Below are positions 1 to 8,542 of a stretch of DNA of 64,000 nt, piece by piece. A model generated the notes under the pieces. The model saw nothing but the letters and a program-made list of their open reading frames with translations, did not search any database and was not told the origin of the DNA. Made by a program: the position numbers and the translations under genes. Each line of letters opens with the position of its first letter. Position 1 is the first letter of the stretch. This DNA is from Alsobacter soli (GTDB lineage Bacteria; Pseudomonadota; Alphaproteobacteria; Rhizobiales; Beijerinckiaceae), in assembly GCF_003004785.1 (NCBI RefSeq), contig NZ_PVZS01000006.1, forward strand, positions 62,001 through 126,000, read 5' to 3'.

Positions 1-1
1 G

Positions 2-190
2 CGCGCCACCGGCTTGGAGTTCGGACGCCCCGTGCGCATCGGCGCGGATGTCTGGATTGGGGGCGGGGCCATCATCCTGCCGGGCGTGACGATCGGAGAC
101 AGCGCCCTGGTCGGAGCCGGCGCGGTCGTCACGCGGGACGTTCCGCCGGGGGCCCGGGCTGTTGGCAACCCGGCGCGTCTCCTCCGCTAA
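2..190 (+). CDS. Sugar O-acetyltransferase, C-terminal fragment (NodL/Maa/LacA type)
   Basis: Only the last 62 codons lie in the window; the gene enters from the left edge. The visible part is left-handed beta-helix hexapeptide repeat ([24 protein letters not shown]) followed by the closing motif GNPARLLR. That ending is typical of maltose/galactoside/nodulation acetyltransferases, cytosolic trimers that move acetyl from acetyl-CoA to a sugar hydroxyl. The substrate cannot be told from the fragment. Its stop codon directly abuts the stop of the convergent VOC gene, with no base between them. Confidence 0.8.
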   Translation, partial: RATGLEFGRPVRIGADVWIGGGAIILPGVTIGDSALVGAGAVVTRDVPPGARAVGNPARLLR

Positions 191-583
191 TCACTCGAGA
201 GCGCGGTGGCAGACGGCCTCGAGGCGGTTGCCGTCCGGGTCTGCGAGAAAGGCAGCGTAGTAGTGCGGGTGATAGTGGGGGCGCAGCCCAGGCCCGCCGT
301 CGCCCGATCCGCCTGCTGACAATCCCGCGCGCCAGAAGGCGTCCACCGCGCTCCTGCTGGGCGCCTTGAAGCACAGATGGCGGCCATGGGCGGGATCGGG
401 CGCGACGCCCAGCCAAACGGTGAAATAAGAGCGCCCGGGGTGCTCCGAGTCGCAGCGCAGGCCATAGCCGAGCCAGTCGCCACGGGCCCCCACCTTGGGA
501 TAGCCGAGAGCGGCCATGACAGCGTCATAGAAGCGCTCGGCGCGAGGGATGTCCGAAACCGTGATGGAGGCATGGTCGAGCAT
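191..583 (-). CDS. VOC family (glyoxalase/bleomycin-resistance fold) protein
   Basis: A 130-residue single-domain VOC protein. It opens with [19 protein letters not shown], the usual first beta-alpha unit with a metal-ligand His, and ends with [12 protein letters not shown], the usual last strand with a Glu ligand. Such proteins are small metal-dependent lyases, isomerases, dioxygenases or resistance proteins; the substrate is unknown. The reading frame stays open upstream to 793, but the domain starts at the ATG at 583, preceded by GAGAGCGG, and the upstream residues are low-complexity. It converges on the acetyltransferase and diverges from rpsF. Confidence 0.85.
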   Translation of the reverse strand: MLDHASITVSDIPRAERFYDAVMAALGYPKVGARGDWLGYGLRCDSEHPGRSYFTVWLGVAPDPAHGRHLCFKAPSRSAVDAFWRAGLSAGGSGDGGPGLRPHYHPHYYAAFLADPDGNRLEAVCHRALE

Positions 584-753
584 GGATCCGCTCTCGCGAC
601 ATTGGCGCGCCAACGCCTCTTGCCACGCCGGCGTTCCGCCTGTACACAGCCGCCTTCGCAGCTTCCGGCCGGGGGCTGAACGGAAGGGCATGCGCTCGCG
701 CAGGCCAGGGGCTCGCCCCGACTTCCCGTGTCTCCGCCTTCGGTATTCCCACT

Positions 754-791
754 CGGGCCTTTCGTGGCCCGAAGGGCTTCGCGCCGGAAGC
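754..791 (+). promoter_or_regulatory. Possible rpsF leader hairpins
   Basis: Two small stems lie just upstream of rpsF: CGGGCC/GGCCCG (754-771) and GCTTC/GAAGC (776-791), the second with loop GCGCCG. Many bacteria carry an S6:S18-binding leader at this position with a conserved CCG, so this is a candidate for autogenous control. The match was judged by eye only. Confidence 0.25.
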
Positions 792-819
792 AATCGATGA
801 ATGGAAAGGCCAAGAGCTT

Positions 820-1296
820 ATGCCTCTTTACGAGCATGTGTACCTGGCGCGTCAGGACGTGACGGCGCAGCAGGTCGAGGCCATGACGGAACAGTTCAAG
901 TCCGTCCTGGAAGGCCTCGGCGGGTCGGTCGAGAAGGTGGAGTACTGGGGCGTTAAGTCCCTCGCCTACCGGATCAAGAAGAACCGCAAGGCCCACTTCT
1001 CGCTCCTGAACATCAACGCTCCGGCGGCGGCCATCGCCGAGATGGAGCGCCAGATGAGCATCAACGAGGACATCCTTCGCTTCATGACCATCCGCGTCGA
1101 GGAGCTCGAGGAAGGCCCCTCCGCGATGATGCAGAAGCGCGACCGCGACGATCGTGACGATCGCGGCGACCGTGGCTTCGGCGGCCGTGGCGGCTTCGGC
1201 GGCCGTGGCGGCGACCGCGGCGGCTTCGGCGGCCGTCCGGGCGGCGCTCCGCGTCCTCCCCGTCGTGAAGATGCCCCTGCTGAGGAGACCGTCTGA
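820..1296 (+). CDS. rpsF: 30S ribosomal protein S6
   Basis: A 158-residue protein. Residues 1-95 are the canonical S6 ferredoxin-like fold ([14 protein letters not shown] at the start, then [11 protein letters not shown] and the Glu-rich end of the domain). S6 binds 16S rRNA in the central platform as a heterodimer with S18. Residues 108 to the end form a long Asp/Arg then Gly/Arg/Phe tail built from RGGFGG-like units, longer than in the roughly 100-135-residue typical S6. The stop overlaps the rpsR start by one base (TGATG), so the two partners are translationally coupled. Confidence 0.97.
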   Translation: MPLYEHVYLARQDVTAQQVEAMTEQFKSVLEGLGGSVEKVEYWGVKSLAYRIKKNRKAHFSLLNINAPAAAIAEMERQMSINEDILRFMTIRVEELEEGPSAMMQKRDRDDRDDRGDRGFGGRGGFGGRGGDRGGFGGRPGGAPRPPRREDAPAEETV

Positions 1297-1535
1297 TGTC
1301 TGCTGGTGGCGCCCGTCGTCCCTTCTTCCGCCGTCGCAAGACCTGCCCGTTCTCCGGCCCGAACGCGCCGAAGATCGACTACAAGGACACGCGTCTGCTG
1401 TCGCGCTACATCTCCGAGCGCGGCAAGATCGTCCCGTCCCGCATCACGGCCGTGTCGGCCAAGAAGCAGCGCGAGCTCGCCCAGGCGATCAAGCGCGCCC
1501 GCTTCCTGGGCCTGCTGCCCTACGTGATCGCGTGA
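1296..1535 (+). CDS. rpsR: 30S ribosomal protein S18
   Basis: A 79-residue protein with the family core RRKTCPFSG near the N-terminus, [19 protein letters not shown] in the middle and [11 protein letters not shown] at the C-terminus. It is the partner of S6 in the small-subunit platform. There is no ssb or priB between rpsF and rpsR, as is usual for alphaproteobacteria. A GC-rich hairpin follows at about 1574-1597, after which the DUF2232 gene and rplI continue on the same strand. Confidence 0.97.
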   Translation: MSAGGARRPFFRRRKTCPFSGPNAPKIDYKDTRLLSRYISERGKIVPSRITAVSAKKQRELAQAIKRARFLGLLPYVIA

Positions 1536-1573
1536 TGACGCTCCGCCGCGGCGTCCTCGCCGCGGCCTGAATG

Positions 1574-1605
1574 TCGGCGCCGGCCCCTGGGCCGGCGTCT
1601 TCCTT
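1574..1605 (+). terminator. Hairpin after rpsR, possible attenuator or weak terminator
   Basis: CGCCGGCC and GGCCGGCG form an 8-bp GC stem with a 4-base loop, followed by TCTTCCTT rather than a clean T run. It lies between rpsR and the DUF2232 gene and may lower read-through or protect the rpsF-rpsR mRNA. Confidence 0.45.
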
Positions 1606-1699
1606 GAAGAAGTCGCCCGGCGCCGGATGAACCGCCGTCGGGATGGTTGGGGAGAGGCCCTCCCCTAACCCGTCACAGGACGCGGGACAGCTCGACAGG

Positions 1700-2677
1700 A
1701 TGAACGCGATTTTCGGCATCGGCGCCGGCGCAGGCTTGGCCTCCGCCCTTCTCTTCGCGGTGATCACCACCGGGAACCCGCTCGCCATTCTCCTGTACTT
1801 CGTCGCCCCGCTCCCGGTCATCCTCGCCGCCATGGGCTGGCGTCATCGCGCCGGCCTGATCGCCGCGGTGTGCGGCGCCGTCTTCGTGGCCCTCCTGTTC
1901 TCCGTCAAGACGGGCGCCGCGTACGCGCTCAGCGTGGCGCTTCCGGCCTGGTGGTTCGCCTACCTCACGCTGCTGGCCCGAGACGAGAACGGCGTCGTCG
2001 AGTGGTACCCCATCGGGCGCCTGCTGATGTGGATGGCGCTCCTCTCCGCTGCGCTGACGACCGCGGTCTCGATCTCCATCGGTCGCGGCGACTACGAGTC
2101 CTTCGTGCGCGCCTTCGAGCAGATCCTGGATGTTCTGCGCCGGCTGGGCACGGAGGTCGACAGCCTGCCCGGCGAGGGGGCCCAATCCAACGCCGACATG
2201 GCCCGCCTGATGGCGGCCATCGCGCCGCCCGTGAGCGCGGCGGTGGGCGTGGCGAGTTCCGCCCTGCTGGTGTGGATCGCGGCCCGTGTGACGCGCGCCT
2301 CGGGGCGCCTGCCCCGGCCCTGGCCCTATCTCCCCGCGGCAGCGACCCTCCCCAACGTGGCGCTGCTCGTGTTCGGCGCGGCGTGCGTGCTCGGCGTGGC
2401 GCTGCACGGCTTCGCCGGACTCGGCGCCCGGTCCCTCGCGGCGTCCCTGCTGATGGCCTACTGCCTCCAAGGCCTCGCGGTGATCCATGTGCTCACCGTC
2501 GGCCTCGCTGGCCGCGTCGGGGTGCTCAGCGGGGTCTATTTCGCGCTGGTCATGATCCCCGGCTGGCCGGCGCTCATCTACGCGCTTCTGGGCGTCGCCG
2601 ACGCCCTCCTCGGCTTGCGGGCCAAGCGGCTCGCCAAGAACCCGCCTCCTCCGCCGGCCCCGCCGGCATCGATCTGA
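1700..2677 (+). CDS. DUF2232 family polytopic membrane protein
   Basis: A 325-residue integral membrane protein with about eight hydrophobic segments, beginning with a Gly/Ala-rich helix and ending in a short proline-rich cytosolic tail. DUF2232 proteins in Rhizobiales sit, as here, between rpsR and rplI; their function is unknown. The frame is open from 1643, but the ATG at 1700 with GACAGG just upstream starts immediately before the first helix, so I use that start. It belongs to the rpsF-rpsR-DUF2232-rplI transcription unit, with rplI 23 bases downstream. Confidence 0.88.
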   Translation: MNAIFGIGAGAGLASALLFAVITTGNPLAILLYFVAPLPVILAAMGWRHRAGLIAAVCGAVFVALLFSVKTGAAYALSVALPAWWFAYLTLLARDENGVVEWYPIGRLLMWMALLSAALTTAVSISIGRGDYESFVRAFEQILDVLRRLGTEVDSLPGEGAQSNADMARLMAAIAPPVSAAVGVASSALLVWIAARVTRASGRLPRPWPYLPAAATLPNVALLVFGAACVLGVALHGFAGLGARSLAASLLMAYCLQGLAVIHVLTVGLAGRVGVLSGVYFALVMIPGWPALIYALLGVADALLGLRAKRLAKNPPPPPAPPASI

Positions 2678-2700
2678 ACGAACACTGAAGGAGCCTCACC

Positions 2701-3267
2701 ATGGAAATCATCCTCCTCGAGCGCGTCGCCAAGCTCGGCCAGATGGGCGAGGTCGTCCGCGTGAAGGACGGCTACGCCCGCAATTACCTGCTGCCGCGCG
2801 GCAAGGCCCTGCGCGCCACCGGCGCCAACAAGGAGCGTTTCGAGACGCAGCGCGCCCAGCTCGAGGCTCGCAACCTCGAAGCTCGCAGCGAGGCCCAGAA
2901 GGTTGGCGAGAAGCTCGACGGCCAGAGCTTCACCATCATCCGCTCGGCTGGCGAGATGGGCCAGCTCTACGGCTCCGTCGCGGCCCGCGACCTCGCCGAG
3001 GTGCTGACCGCTGGCGGCTTCAGCGTCGCCAAGCAGCAGATCGCGCTCCACACCCCGATCAAGGCCATCGGCCTCCACAAGGTCACGGTCGAGCTGCATC
3101 CGGAGGTCGAGGCGGTGGTGACCATCAACGTCGCCCGCAGCCCCGAGGAAGCCGAGCGCCAGGCTCGCGGCGAGAGCGTCCTGCAGGGCCGCGAGGAGAC
3201 CAACCTCGAGGACCTCGGTCTGGAGGTCGGCGCCGCCCTGGCGGAGGCCGGCGGCGAGGAGCTCTGA
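2701..3267 (+). CDS. rplI: 50S ribosomal protein L9
   Basis: A 188-residue protein. The N-terminal domain shows the strongly conserved [19 protein letters not shown] and [17 protein letters not shown] connecting helix (about residues 40-75) and a C-terminal rRNA-binding domain follow. Its last 40 residues are an acidic extension (many Glu, Ala, Gly) beyond the roughly 150-residue core, which is common in alphaproteobacteria. AAGGAG lies eight bases before the ATG, and a clear intrinsic terminator follows. Confidence 0.97.
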   Translation: MEIILLERVAKLGQMGEVVRVKDGYARNYLLPRGKALRATGANKERFETQRAQLEARNLEARSEAQKVGEKLDGQSFTIIRSAGEMGQLYGSVAARDLAEVLTAGGFSVAKQQIALHTPIKAIGLHKVTVELHPEVEAVVTINVARSPEEAERQARGESVLQGREETNLEDLGLEVGAALAEAGGEEL

Positions 3268-3301
3268 TCCTCATCGCGATCGCGCGCGTCTGCGCTTTCG
3301 G

Positions 3302-3333
3302 AAAACCCGGCCGGCGACGGCCGGGTTTTTTGT
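3302..3333 (+). terminator. Intrinsic terminator after rplI
   Basis: AACCCGGCC and GGCCGGGTT pair around a 6-base loop and run into TTTTTT. It closes the rpsF-rplI unit and separates it from dnaB. Confidence 0.9.
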
Positions 3334-3521
3334 GGCCCGAACGACTCACTGCGGCGCGGGCGCAACACCCAAGGGCTACCCCTGCCAGGAAGGACAAATT
3401 CCCACCGCCCTGTGAATCGCAGGACTAAGCGCCGCCACTGACTCCCCCTCGCGGGGCGGCCATGCCACACCAAGCTCCGGCGGGCGGTGGTAAGCTCTGC
3501 CCTCTCGGAATTGCGAATCAC

Positions 3522-5015
3522 ATGGCTTCAGCGACGCAACTCGCGGTTCGGCCCCTCCCCGAACCGACCCCTCAATATCGGACGCCGCCGCACAACATCG
3601 AGGCCGAGCAGGCCCTGTTGGGCGCGATCCTGGTCAATAACGAGGCCTATTTCCGCGTCTCGGACTTCCTCGAGCCCATTCACTTCTCTGAAGAGGTGCA
3701 TCGGCGCATCTTCGAGCTGACAGCCTCCCTGATCCGGTCCGGCAAGGTCGCGACTCCTATCACGCTGAAGACCTTCCTCGGGGACGCCGATCTCGGCGGC
3801 CTCACGGTCAGCCAGTACCTCGCGCGCTTGGCCGCCGAGGCGACAACGATCATCAACGCCGACGACTACGGCCGCACCATCTACGACCTGGCGATGCGGC
3901 GGAACCTCATCGTCATCGGCGAGGACATGGTGAACCTCGCCTACGACGCCGCCGTGGACGAACCGCCGCGCAAGCAGATCGAGGAGGCCGAGCGCCGGCT
4001 TTACGAGCTCGCCGAATCGGGGCGCACGGAAGGCGGCTTCCAGAACTTCTCCCACGCCCTGCGCAGCGCCATCGACATGGCGGCCGAGGCATTCAAGCGC
4101 GACCGCAAGCTGTCGGGCATCTCGACGGGCATCAGCGATCTCGACCGCATGATGGGCGGCCTGCAGCCGTCGGACCTGATCATCCTCGCCGGCCGCCCCG
4201 GCATGGGCAAGACCTCGCTCGCCACCAACATCGCCTTCAACGTCGCCAAGGCGTACCGGGGCGAACGCCAGCCGGACGGCGCCATGAAGCGCCTCGAAGG
4301 CGGCATCGTCGGCTTCTTCTCCCTGGAAATGTCGTCCGACCAGCTCGCCACCCGTCTGATCGCCGAGGAGTCCGGCGTGGCCTCCTACAAAATCCGCCGC
4401 GGCGAGATCTCGGAAGGCGATTTCGCCCGGGTTGCGAACGCGGCACGCGAGATGGAGCGCTGCCCCTTCTACATCGACGACACCGGCGGCATCTCCATCG
4501 CCCAGCTCACGGCTCGCGCGCGCCGACTGAAGCGACAGAAGGGCCTCGACCTGCTCGTGGTCGACTACCTGCAGCTTCTGTCCGCCTCCGCCAAGAAAGG
4601 CGAGAACCGCGTCCAGGAGCTGACCGAAATCACCACCGGCCTGAAGGCCCTGGCCAAGGAGCTGGTGGTTCCCATCATCGCCCTGTCCCAACTTTCCCGT
4701 CAGGTCGAAAACCGCGACGACAAGCGCCCGCAGCTGTCCGACCTCCGTGAATCGGGCTCGATCGAGCAGGACGCCGACGTCGTGCTGTTCGTGTACCGCG
4801 AAGAGTATTATCTGAAGAACAAGGAGCCCAAGATGGGCACCGAGGAGCACTTCAAGTGGCAGGCCGAGATGGAGCAGATCCACGGCCGCGCCGAGGTGAT
4901 CATCGGCAAGCAGCGTCACGGCCCCACGGGAACGGTTCCGGTTCACTTCGACGCCGAGATCACCCGCTTCTCCAACCTCGCCAGCGACGACAACCTGCCC
5001 GAGCGCATGGAATGA
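3522..5015 (+). CDS. dnaB: Replicative DNA helicase DnaB
   Basis: A 497-residue hexameric helicase that unwinds DNA at the replication fork. The N-terminal DnaB domain starts at PPHNIEAEQALLGAIL (about residue 22), where it contacts primase. The RecA-like motor has Walker A GRPGMGKT (224-231), the motif SLEMS, Walker B LVVDYLQL and the arginine-finger region ending in ESGSIEQDADVV. Length is normal and there is no intein. I use the ATG at 3522 rather than 3462 because it begins close to the conserved domain. The stop overlaps alr by four bases (ATGA). Confidence 0.97.
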   Translation: MASATQLAVRPLPEPTPQYRTPPHNIEAEQALLGAILVNNEAYFRVSDFLEPIHFSEEVHRRIFELTASLIRSGKVATPITLKTFLGDADLGGLTVSQYLARLAAEATTIINADDYGRTIYDLAMRRNLIVIGEDMVNLAYDAAVDEPPRKQIEEAERRLYELAESGRTEGGFQNFSHALRSAIDMAAEAFKRDRKLSGISTGISDLDRMMGGLQPSDLIILAGRPGMGKTSLATNIAFNVAKAYRGERQPDGAMKRLEGGIVGFFSLEMSSDQLATRLIAEESGVASYKIRRGEISEGDFARVANAAREMERCPFYIDDTGGISIAQLTARARRLKRQKGLDLLVVDYLQLLSASAKKGENRVQELTEITTGLKALAKELVVPIIALSQLSRQVENRDDKRPQLSDLRESGSIEQDADVVLFVYREEYYLKNKEPKMGTEEHFKWQAEMEQIHGRAEVIIGKQRHGPTGTVPVHFDAEITRFSNLASDDNLPERME

Positions 5016-6139
5016 CCAGAGACCCGGCCGCATCCGGCCCGCCTCCCGAGGAGGCCGGCGGCGTCCTCACCATCGACCTGGGCGCCCTGGTGGCCAACTG
5101 GAAGAGCCTCGCCGCCAAGGCCCCGGGCGCCGCCTGCGCGGCCGTGGTCAAGGCCGACGCCTATGGGACGGGCATCGACCGGACCGTGCCGGCCCTGGCC
5201 AGGGCCGGTTGCCGCACCTTTTTCGTGGCGCACCTCTCCGAAGGCGCCCGCGCCCGCGCGGCGGCCCACGATGCTGACATCTACGTGCTCAATGGCCTGC
5301 TGCCCAGGACCGGCCAGGCCTATGTTCGTGATCGCCTGCGCCCGGTCCTGGGCTCCGCCCAGGAGATCGCAGAATGGGCGGCCTTCACGGCTGCCGAAGG
5401 GGTGCGCATTGAAGCGGCCGTCCACGTCGACACCGGGATGAACCGGCTGGGCCTCTCAGTCCCCGAGGCGATCGCCACGGGCGAAGCCGGGCTGCGGGGC
5501 TGCCCGGTGAACCTGCTCATGAGCCACTTCGTTTCGGCTGAAGAGCCGGAGAACCCGATCAATGCTCGCCAGCTGGACGCCTTCGCGGCGGTCCGGCGCG
5601 CGTTTCCGTCGTTCCAGGGCAGCCTCGCCAACTCCTCCGGCGTCTTCCTGGGCGCTTCGGCCCACCACGATCTGCTTCGCCCGGGCTACGCGCTCTACGG
5701 CGGCAATCCGCAGCCGGGCGCCGCCAATCCCATGCTCCCGGTGATCGGCCTGGAAGGCCGCATCCTGCAGCTGCGCTGGGTCGAGGACGGCGACACGGTG
5801 GGCTACAACGCCACGTGGACCGCCCGGGGCAGCAGGCGCATCGCCGTGATCTCGGTGGGCTACGCCGACGGTTTCCCCCGCGCAGCCTCGGCCAGCGACG
5901 GTCGCCACGGCGCCGACGCCATGGTGGGAGGCGTGCGCTGCCCCTTCGCGGGCCGCGTCTCCATGGACCTGATCGCGGTCGACGTCACTGAGGCGCCGCG
6001 CGACCTCGGCCGCGGCGACCCGGTGAGCCTCATGGACCCGGCGATCAGCGTGGACCACGTCGCCTCCAGCGCCGGCATGAGCGGCTACGAGGTCCTGACC
6101 TCGCTTGGCCGCCGCTACGCGCGCCGCTACGTGGACTGA
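5012..6139 (+). CDS. alr: Alanine racemase
   Basis: A 375-residue PLP enzyme interconverting L- and D-alanine for peptidoglycan. The PLP lysine is in VVKADAYGTG near residue 47, inside the N-terminal TIM barrel. DTGMNRLGL and the C-terminal beta-domain segment VGYNATW (catalytic Tyr), then SVGYADGFPR and GRVSMDLIAVDV, complete the signature. The usual KANAYG is KADAYG here, a tolerated change. It starts within the dnaB stop (ATGA overlap) and radA begins five bases after its stop, so dnaB-alr-radA is one transcription unit. Confidence 0.96.
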   Translation: MTRDPAASGPPPEEAGGVLTIDLGALVANWKSLAAKAPGAACAAVVKADAYGTGIDRTVPALARAGCRTFFVAHLSEGARARAAAHDADIYVLNGLLPRTGQAYVRDRLRPVLGSAQEIAEWAAFTAAEGVRIEAAVHVDTGMNRLGLSVPEAIATGEAGLRGCPVNLLMSHFVSAEEPENPINARQLDAFAAVRRAFPSFQGSLANSSGVFLGASAHHDLLRPGYALYGGNPQPGAANPMLPVIGLEGRILQLRWVEDGDTVGYNATWTARGSRRIAVISVGYADGFPRAASASDGRHGADAMVGGVRCPFAGRVSMDLIAVDVTEAPRDLGRGDPVSLMDPAISVDHVASSAGMSGYEVLTSLGRRYARRYVD

Positions 6140-6144
6140 CGCGG

Positions 6145-7569
6145 ATGGCGAAGCGCTCCATGTCCTACGCCTGCCAGTCCTGCGGCGCCGTCTACGGACG
6201 CTGGCAGGGCCGCTGCGACGCCTGCGGCGGCTGGAACACCCTCGCCGAGGAAGCGGTGGCCGCCCCGCTGCCCGGCGGCGCGACCGCGCCCAAGGGCCTG
6301 CGCGGCAAGGGCCGCGTCTTCGCGCTGGAGGGCCTGACCGGCAGCGAGCCCGAGGCGCCCCGCATCGCCTCCGGCATCGCCGAGCTGGATCGCGTGACCG
6401 GCGGCGGCTTCGTGAAGGGCTCGGTGATCCTGCTGGGCGGCGACCCCGGCATCGGCAAGTCGACTTTGCTGATGCAGGCGTGCGCGGCGTTGAGCAACAA
6501 GGGCCACCGGGTCGTCTACATCTCGGGCGAAGAAGCGGTAGGCCAGGTGCGCCTGCGCGCCGAACGGCTCGGCCTGAGCAAGGCGCCGGTGGAGCTCGCC
6601 TCGGAAACGAGCGTCGAGGACATCATCACCACCCTGTCCCAGGGCGCACCGCCCAAGCTGGTGGTGATCGACTCGATCCAGACCATGTGGACGGAGGCGG
6701 TCGAGGCTGCGCCGGGCACGGTGACCCAGGTGCGCGGATCGGCCCAGCTCCTGATCCGCTACGCCAAGACGAGCGGGGCGGCGCTGATCCTGGTCGGGCA
6801 CGTCACCAAGGACGGCCAGATCGCCGGCCCGCGCGTGGTGGAGCACATGGTGGACGCTGTTGCGTCCTTCGAAGGGGACGGGGCCCACCATTTCCGCATC
6901 CTGCGCGCGGTGAAGAACCGTTTCGGCCCCACCGACGAGATCGGCGTCTTCGAGATGACCGGCCTCGGCCTGTCGGAGGTGGGTAACCCCTCCGCCCTGT
7001 TCCTGGCCGGCCGCGACACGGCGTCGCCAGGCACGGCCGTCTTCGCCGGCATGGAGGGCACCCGCCCGTTGCTCGTGGAATTCCAGGCGCTTGTTGCGCC
7101 GACCTCGCTCGGCACGCCCCGCCGGGCCGTGGTGGGATGGGACCAGAGCCGCCTCTCCATGGTGATAGCGGTGCTCGAGGCCCACGCGGGCCTCAAGCTG
7201 GGCCAGCACGACGTTTATCTGAACGTCGCCGGCGGCCTGCGAATCAGCGAGCCCGCGGCCGACCTCGCCGCCGCCGCCGCACTGGTCTCCTCCCTGGCCC
7301 AGGCCCCCCTCGCGCCGGACCGCGTCTACATGGGCGAGATCGGCCTCACCGGCGCGCTGCGCCCCGTGAGCCAGGCCGCCTCCCGCCTCAAAGAGGCCGC
7401 GAAGCTCGGGTTTTCATCCGCCATGATGCCGCGCGCCGGGCTGGAAAGCGCCGGGAAGCCTCCCATCAGGGTTGAATCGGCGGGCGATGTCGCCGATCTC
7501 GTGGCGGGGATCGCCGCTCGCGCCAGGACCTCGGGACGGCGCCTGGCGCCGCAGCCGGAAGATGCGTGA
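6145..7569 (+). CDS. radA: DNA repair protein RadA
   Basis: A 474-residue RecA-like helicase that drives branch migration in recombinational repair. It has an N-terminal C4 zinc finger (Cys10, 13, 24, 27), Walker A GGDPGIGKST (about 98-107), the RadA-specific KNRFG motif (257-261) and a C-terminal Lon-protease-like domain (about 300-455) that lacks a protease role. All domains are complete. It is tightly packed behind alr and about 65 bases ahead of cvpA. Confidence 0.96.
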   Translation: MAKRSMSYACQSCGAVYGRWQGRCDACGGWNTLAEEAVAAPLPGGATAPKGLRGKGRVFALEGLTGSEPEAPRIASGIAELDRVTGGGFVKGSVILLGGDPGIGKSTLLMQACAALSNKGHRVVYISGEEAVGQVRLRAERLGLSKAPVELASETSVEDIITTLSQGAPPKLVVIDSIQTMWTEAVEAAPGTVTQVRGSAQLLIRYAKTSGAALILVGHVTKDGQIAGPRVVEHMVDAVASFEGDGAHHFRILRAVKNRFGPTDEIGVFEMTGLGLSEVGNPSALFLAGRDTASPGTAVFAGMEGTRPLLVEFQALVAPTSLGTPRRAVVGWDQSRLSMVIAVLEAHAGLKLGQHDVYLNVAGGLRISEPAADLAAAAALVSSLAQAPLAPDRVYMGEIGLTGALRPVSQAASRLKEAAKLGFSSAMMPRAGLESAGKPPIRVESAGDVADLVAGIAARARTSGRRLAPQPEDA

Positions 7570-7635
7570 CGTCAAACCCTTGCCCGTCTATAAGACGGGC
7601 GCCTTTCTTAACCCTCCTGCTGAGCTGCCTGCTGC

Positions 7636-8367
7636 ATGAACCAATTGCCAGTGACTCCGCTCGACCTCGTCGTCCTGGGCGTGATCTTCATCTCCGCCCT
7701 GCTGGCGGCGGTCCGCGGGTTCACCCGGGAGGTGCTCGCCATCGGCTCGTGGATCGCGGCCGCCGCGGCCGCCTACGCATTGCACCCCATGGTGCTGCCC
7801 TATGCGAAGGAATACATCAGCAACGCGCAGCTGGCCCTGGCGGCGGCGATCGCGGCTGTCTTCCTGATCACGCTGGTGCTGGTTTCCTTCGTGACGGTGA
7901 AGATCTCCGACCTGATCCTCGACTCCAAGATCGGCGCGCTGGACCGCTCGCTTGGCTTCCTCTTCGGGGCCGCCCGAGGCCTGCTGATCGCCGTGATCGC
8001 CTTCGTCTTCTTCGACAAGCTCGTGGGCGACAAGCAGCAGCCGGACTGGGTCCGCAACGCCAAGGTGCGGCCGGTCCTGAAGGACACGGGCGACTACATT
8101 GTGGGCCTGCTGCCGGAGGACCCGGAGGGTTACCTGCAGAAGCTCCGCAACAAGAACAAGAACCTCGGCGATCCGAGCGAGCCTCCGGCCGCGCCCGGCG
8201 CGCCGAACCAGCCGGCCACGCCGGCGCCCGCTCCCTCTGCCCCGGGCGCAACGCCCCCCGCGCAGAAAAGGACGGAGACGAACCAAGCGCCCTCCTATAA
8301 GAAGGCGCAGCAACAGGGCCTTCAGCAGCTGATCGAGACCGCGGCCAACCCGGCTCCGACGCGCTGA
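7636..8367 (+). CDS. cvpA: CvpA family inner-membrane protein
   Basis: A 243-residue protein with four transmembrane helices in the first 130 residues, including the CvpA core TPLDLVVLGVIFISALLAAVRGFTREV. A Pro/Ala-rich cytosolic tail runs from about residue 175 to a basic, Gln-rich end. CvpA is linked in E. coli to colicin V production and envelope stress. Its placement directly before purF, as here, is conserved across many proteobacteria. The tail is longer than in the roughly 160-residue E. coli protein. Confidence 0.9.
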   Translation: MNQLPVTPLDLVVLGVIFISALLAAVRGFTREVLAIGSWIAAAAAAYALHPMVLPYAKEYISNAQLALAAAIAAVFLITLVLVSFVTVKISDLILDSKIGALDRSLGFLFGAARGLLIAVIAFVFFDKLVGDKQQPDWVRNAKVRPVLKDTGDYIVGLLPEDPEGYLQKLRNKNKNLGDPSEPPAAPGAPNQPATPAPAPSAPGATPPAQKRTETNQAPSYKKAQQQGLQQLIETAANPAPTR

Positions 8368-8542
8368 CCACGGGCTCCCTTCTCGGCTATCCGCCGACGG
8401 GAGCGCGAAGGACAAGAGCTCGCGACGGGAGCGAGCGGGACGAGACCGGCTGTCCGGCCTTGCCCACAAGGTGACGAGACGAATGACGAGCCGCCGCGCA
8501 GCGCCCCCGCCCTGCGCGGATCATGCTTGGATGAGGACCGCG

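Noticed and set aside
3528-5033. A 501-codon frame antisense to dnaB
   Set aside because: Val/Asp/Gly/Leu-rich shadow product; DnaB is complete in the sense strand.
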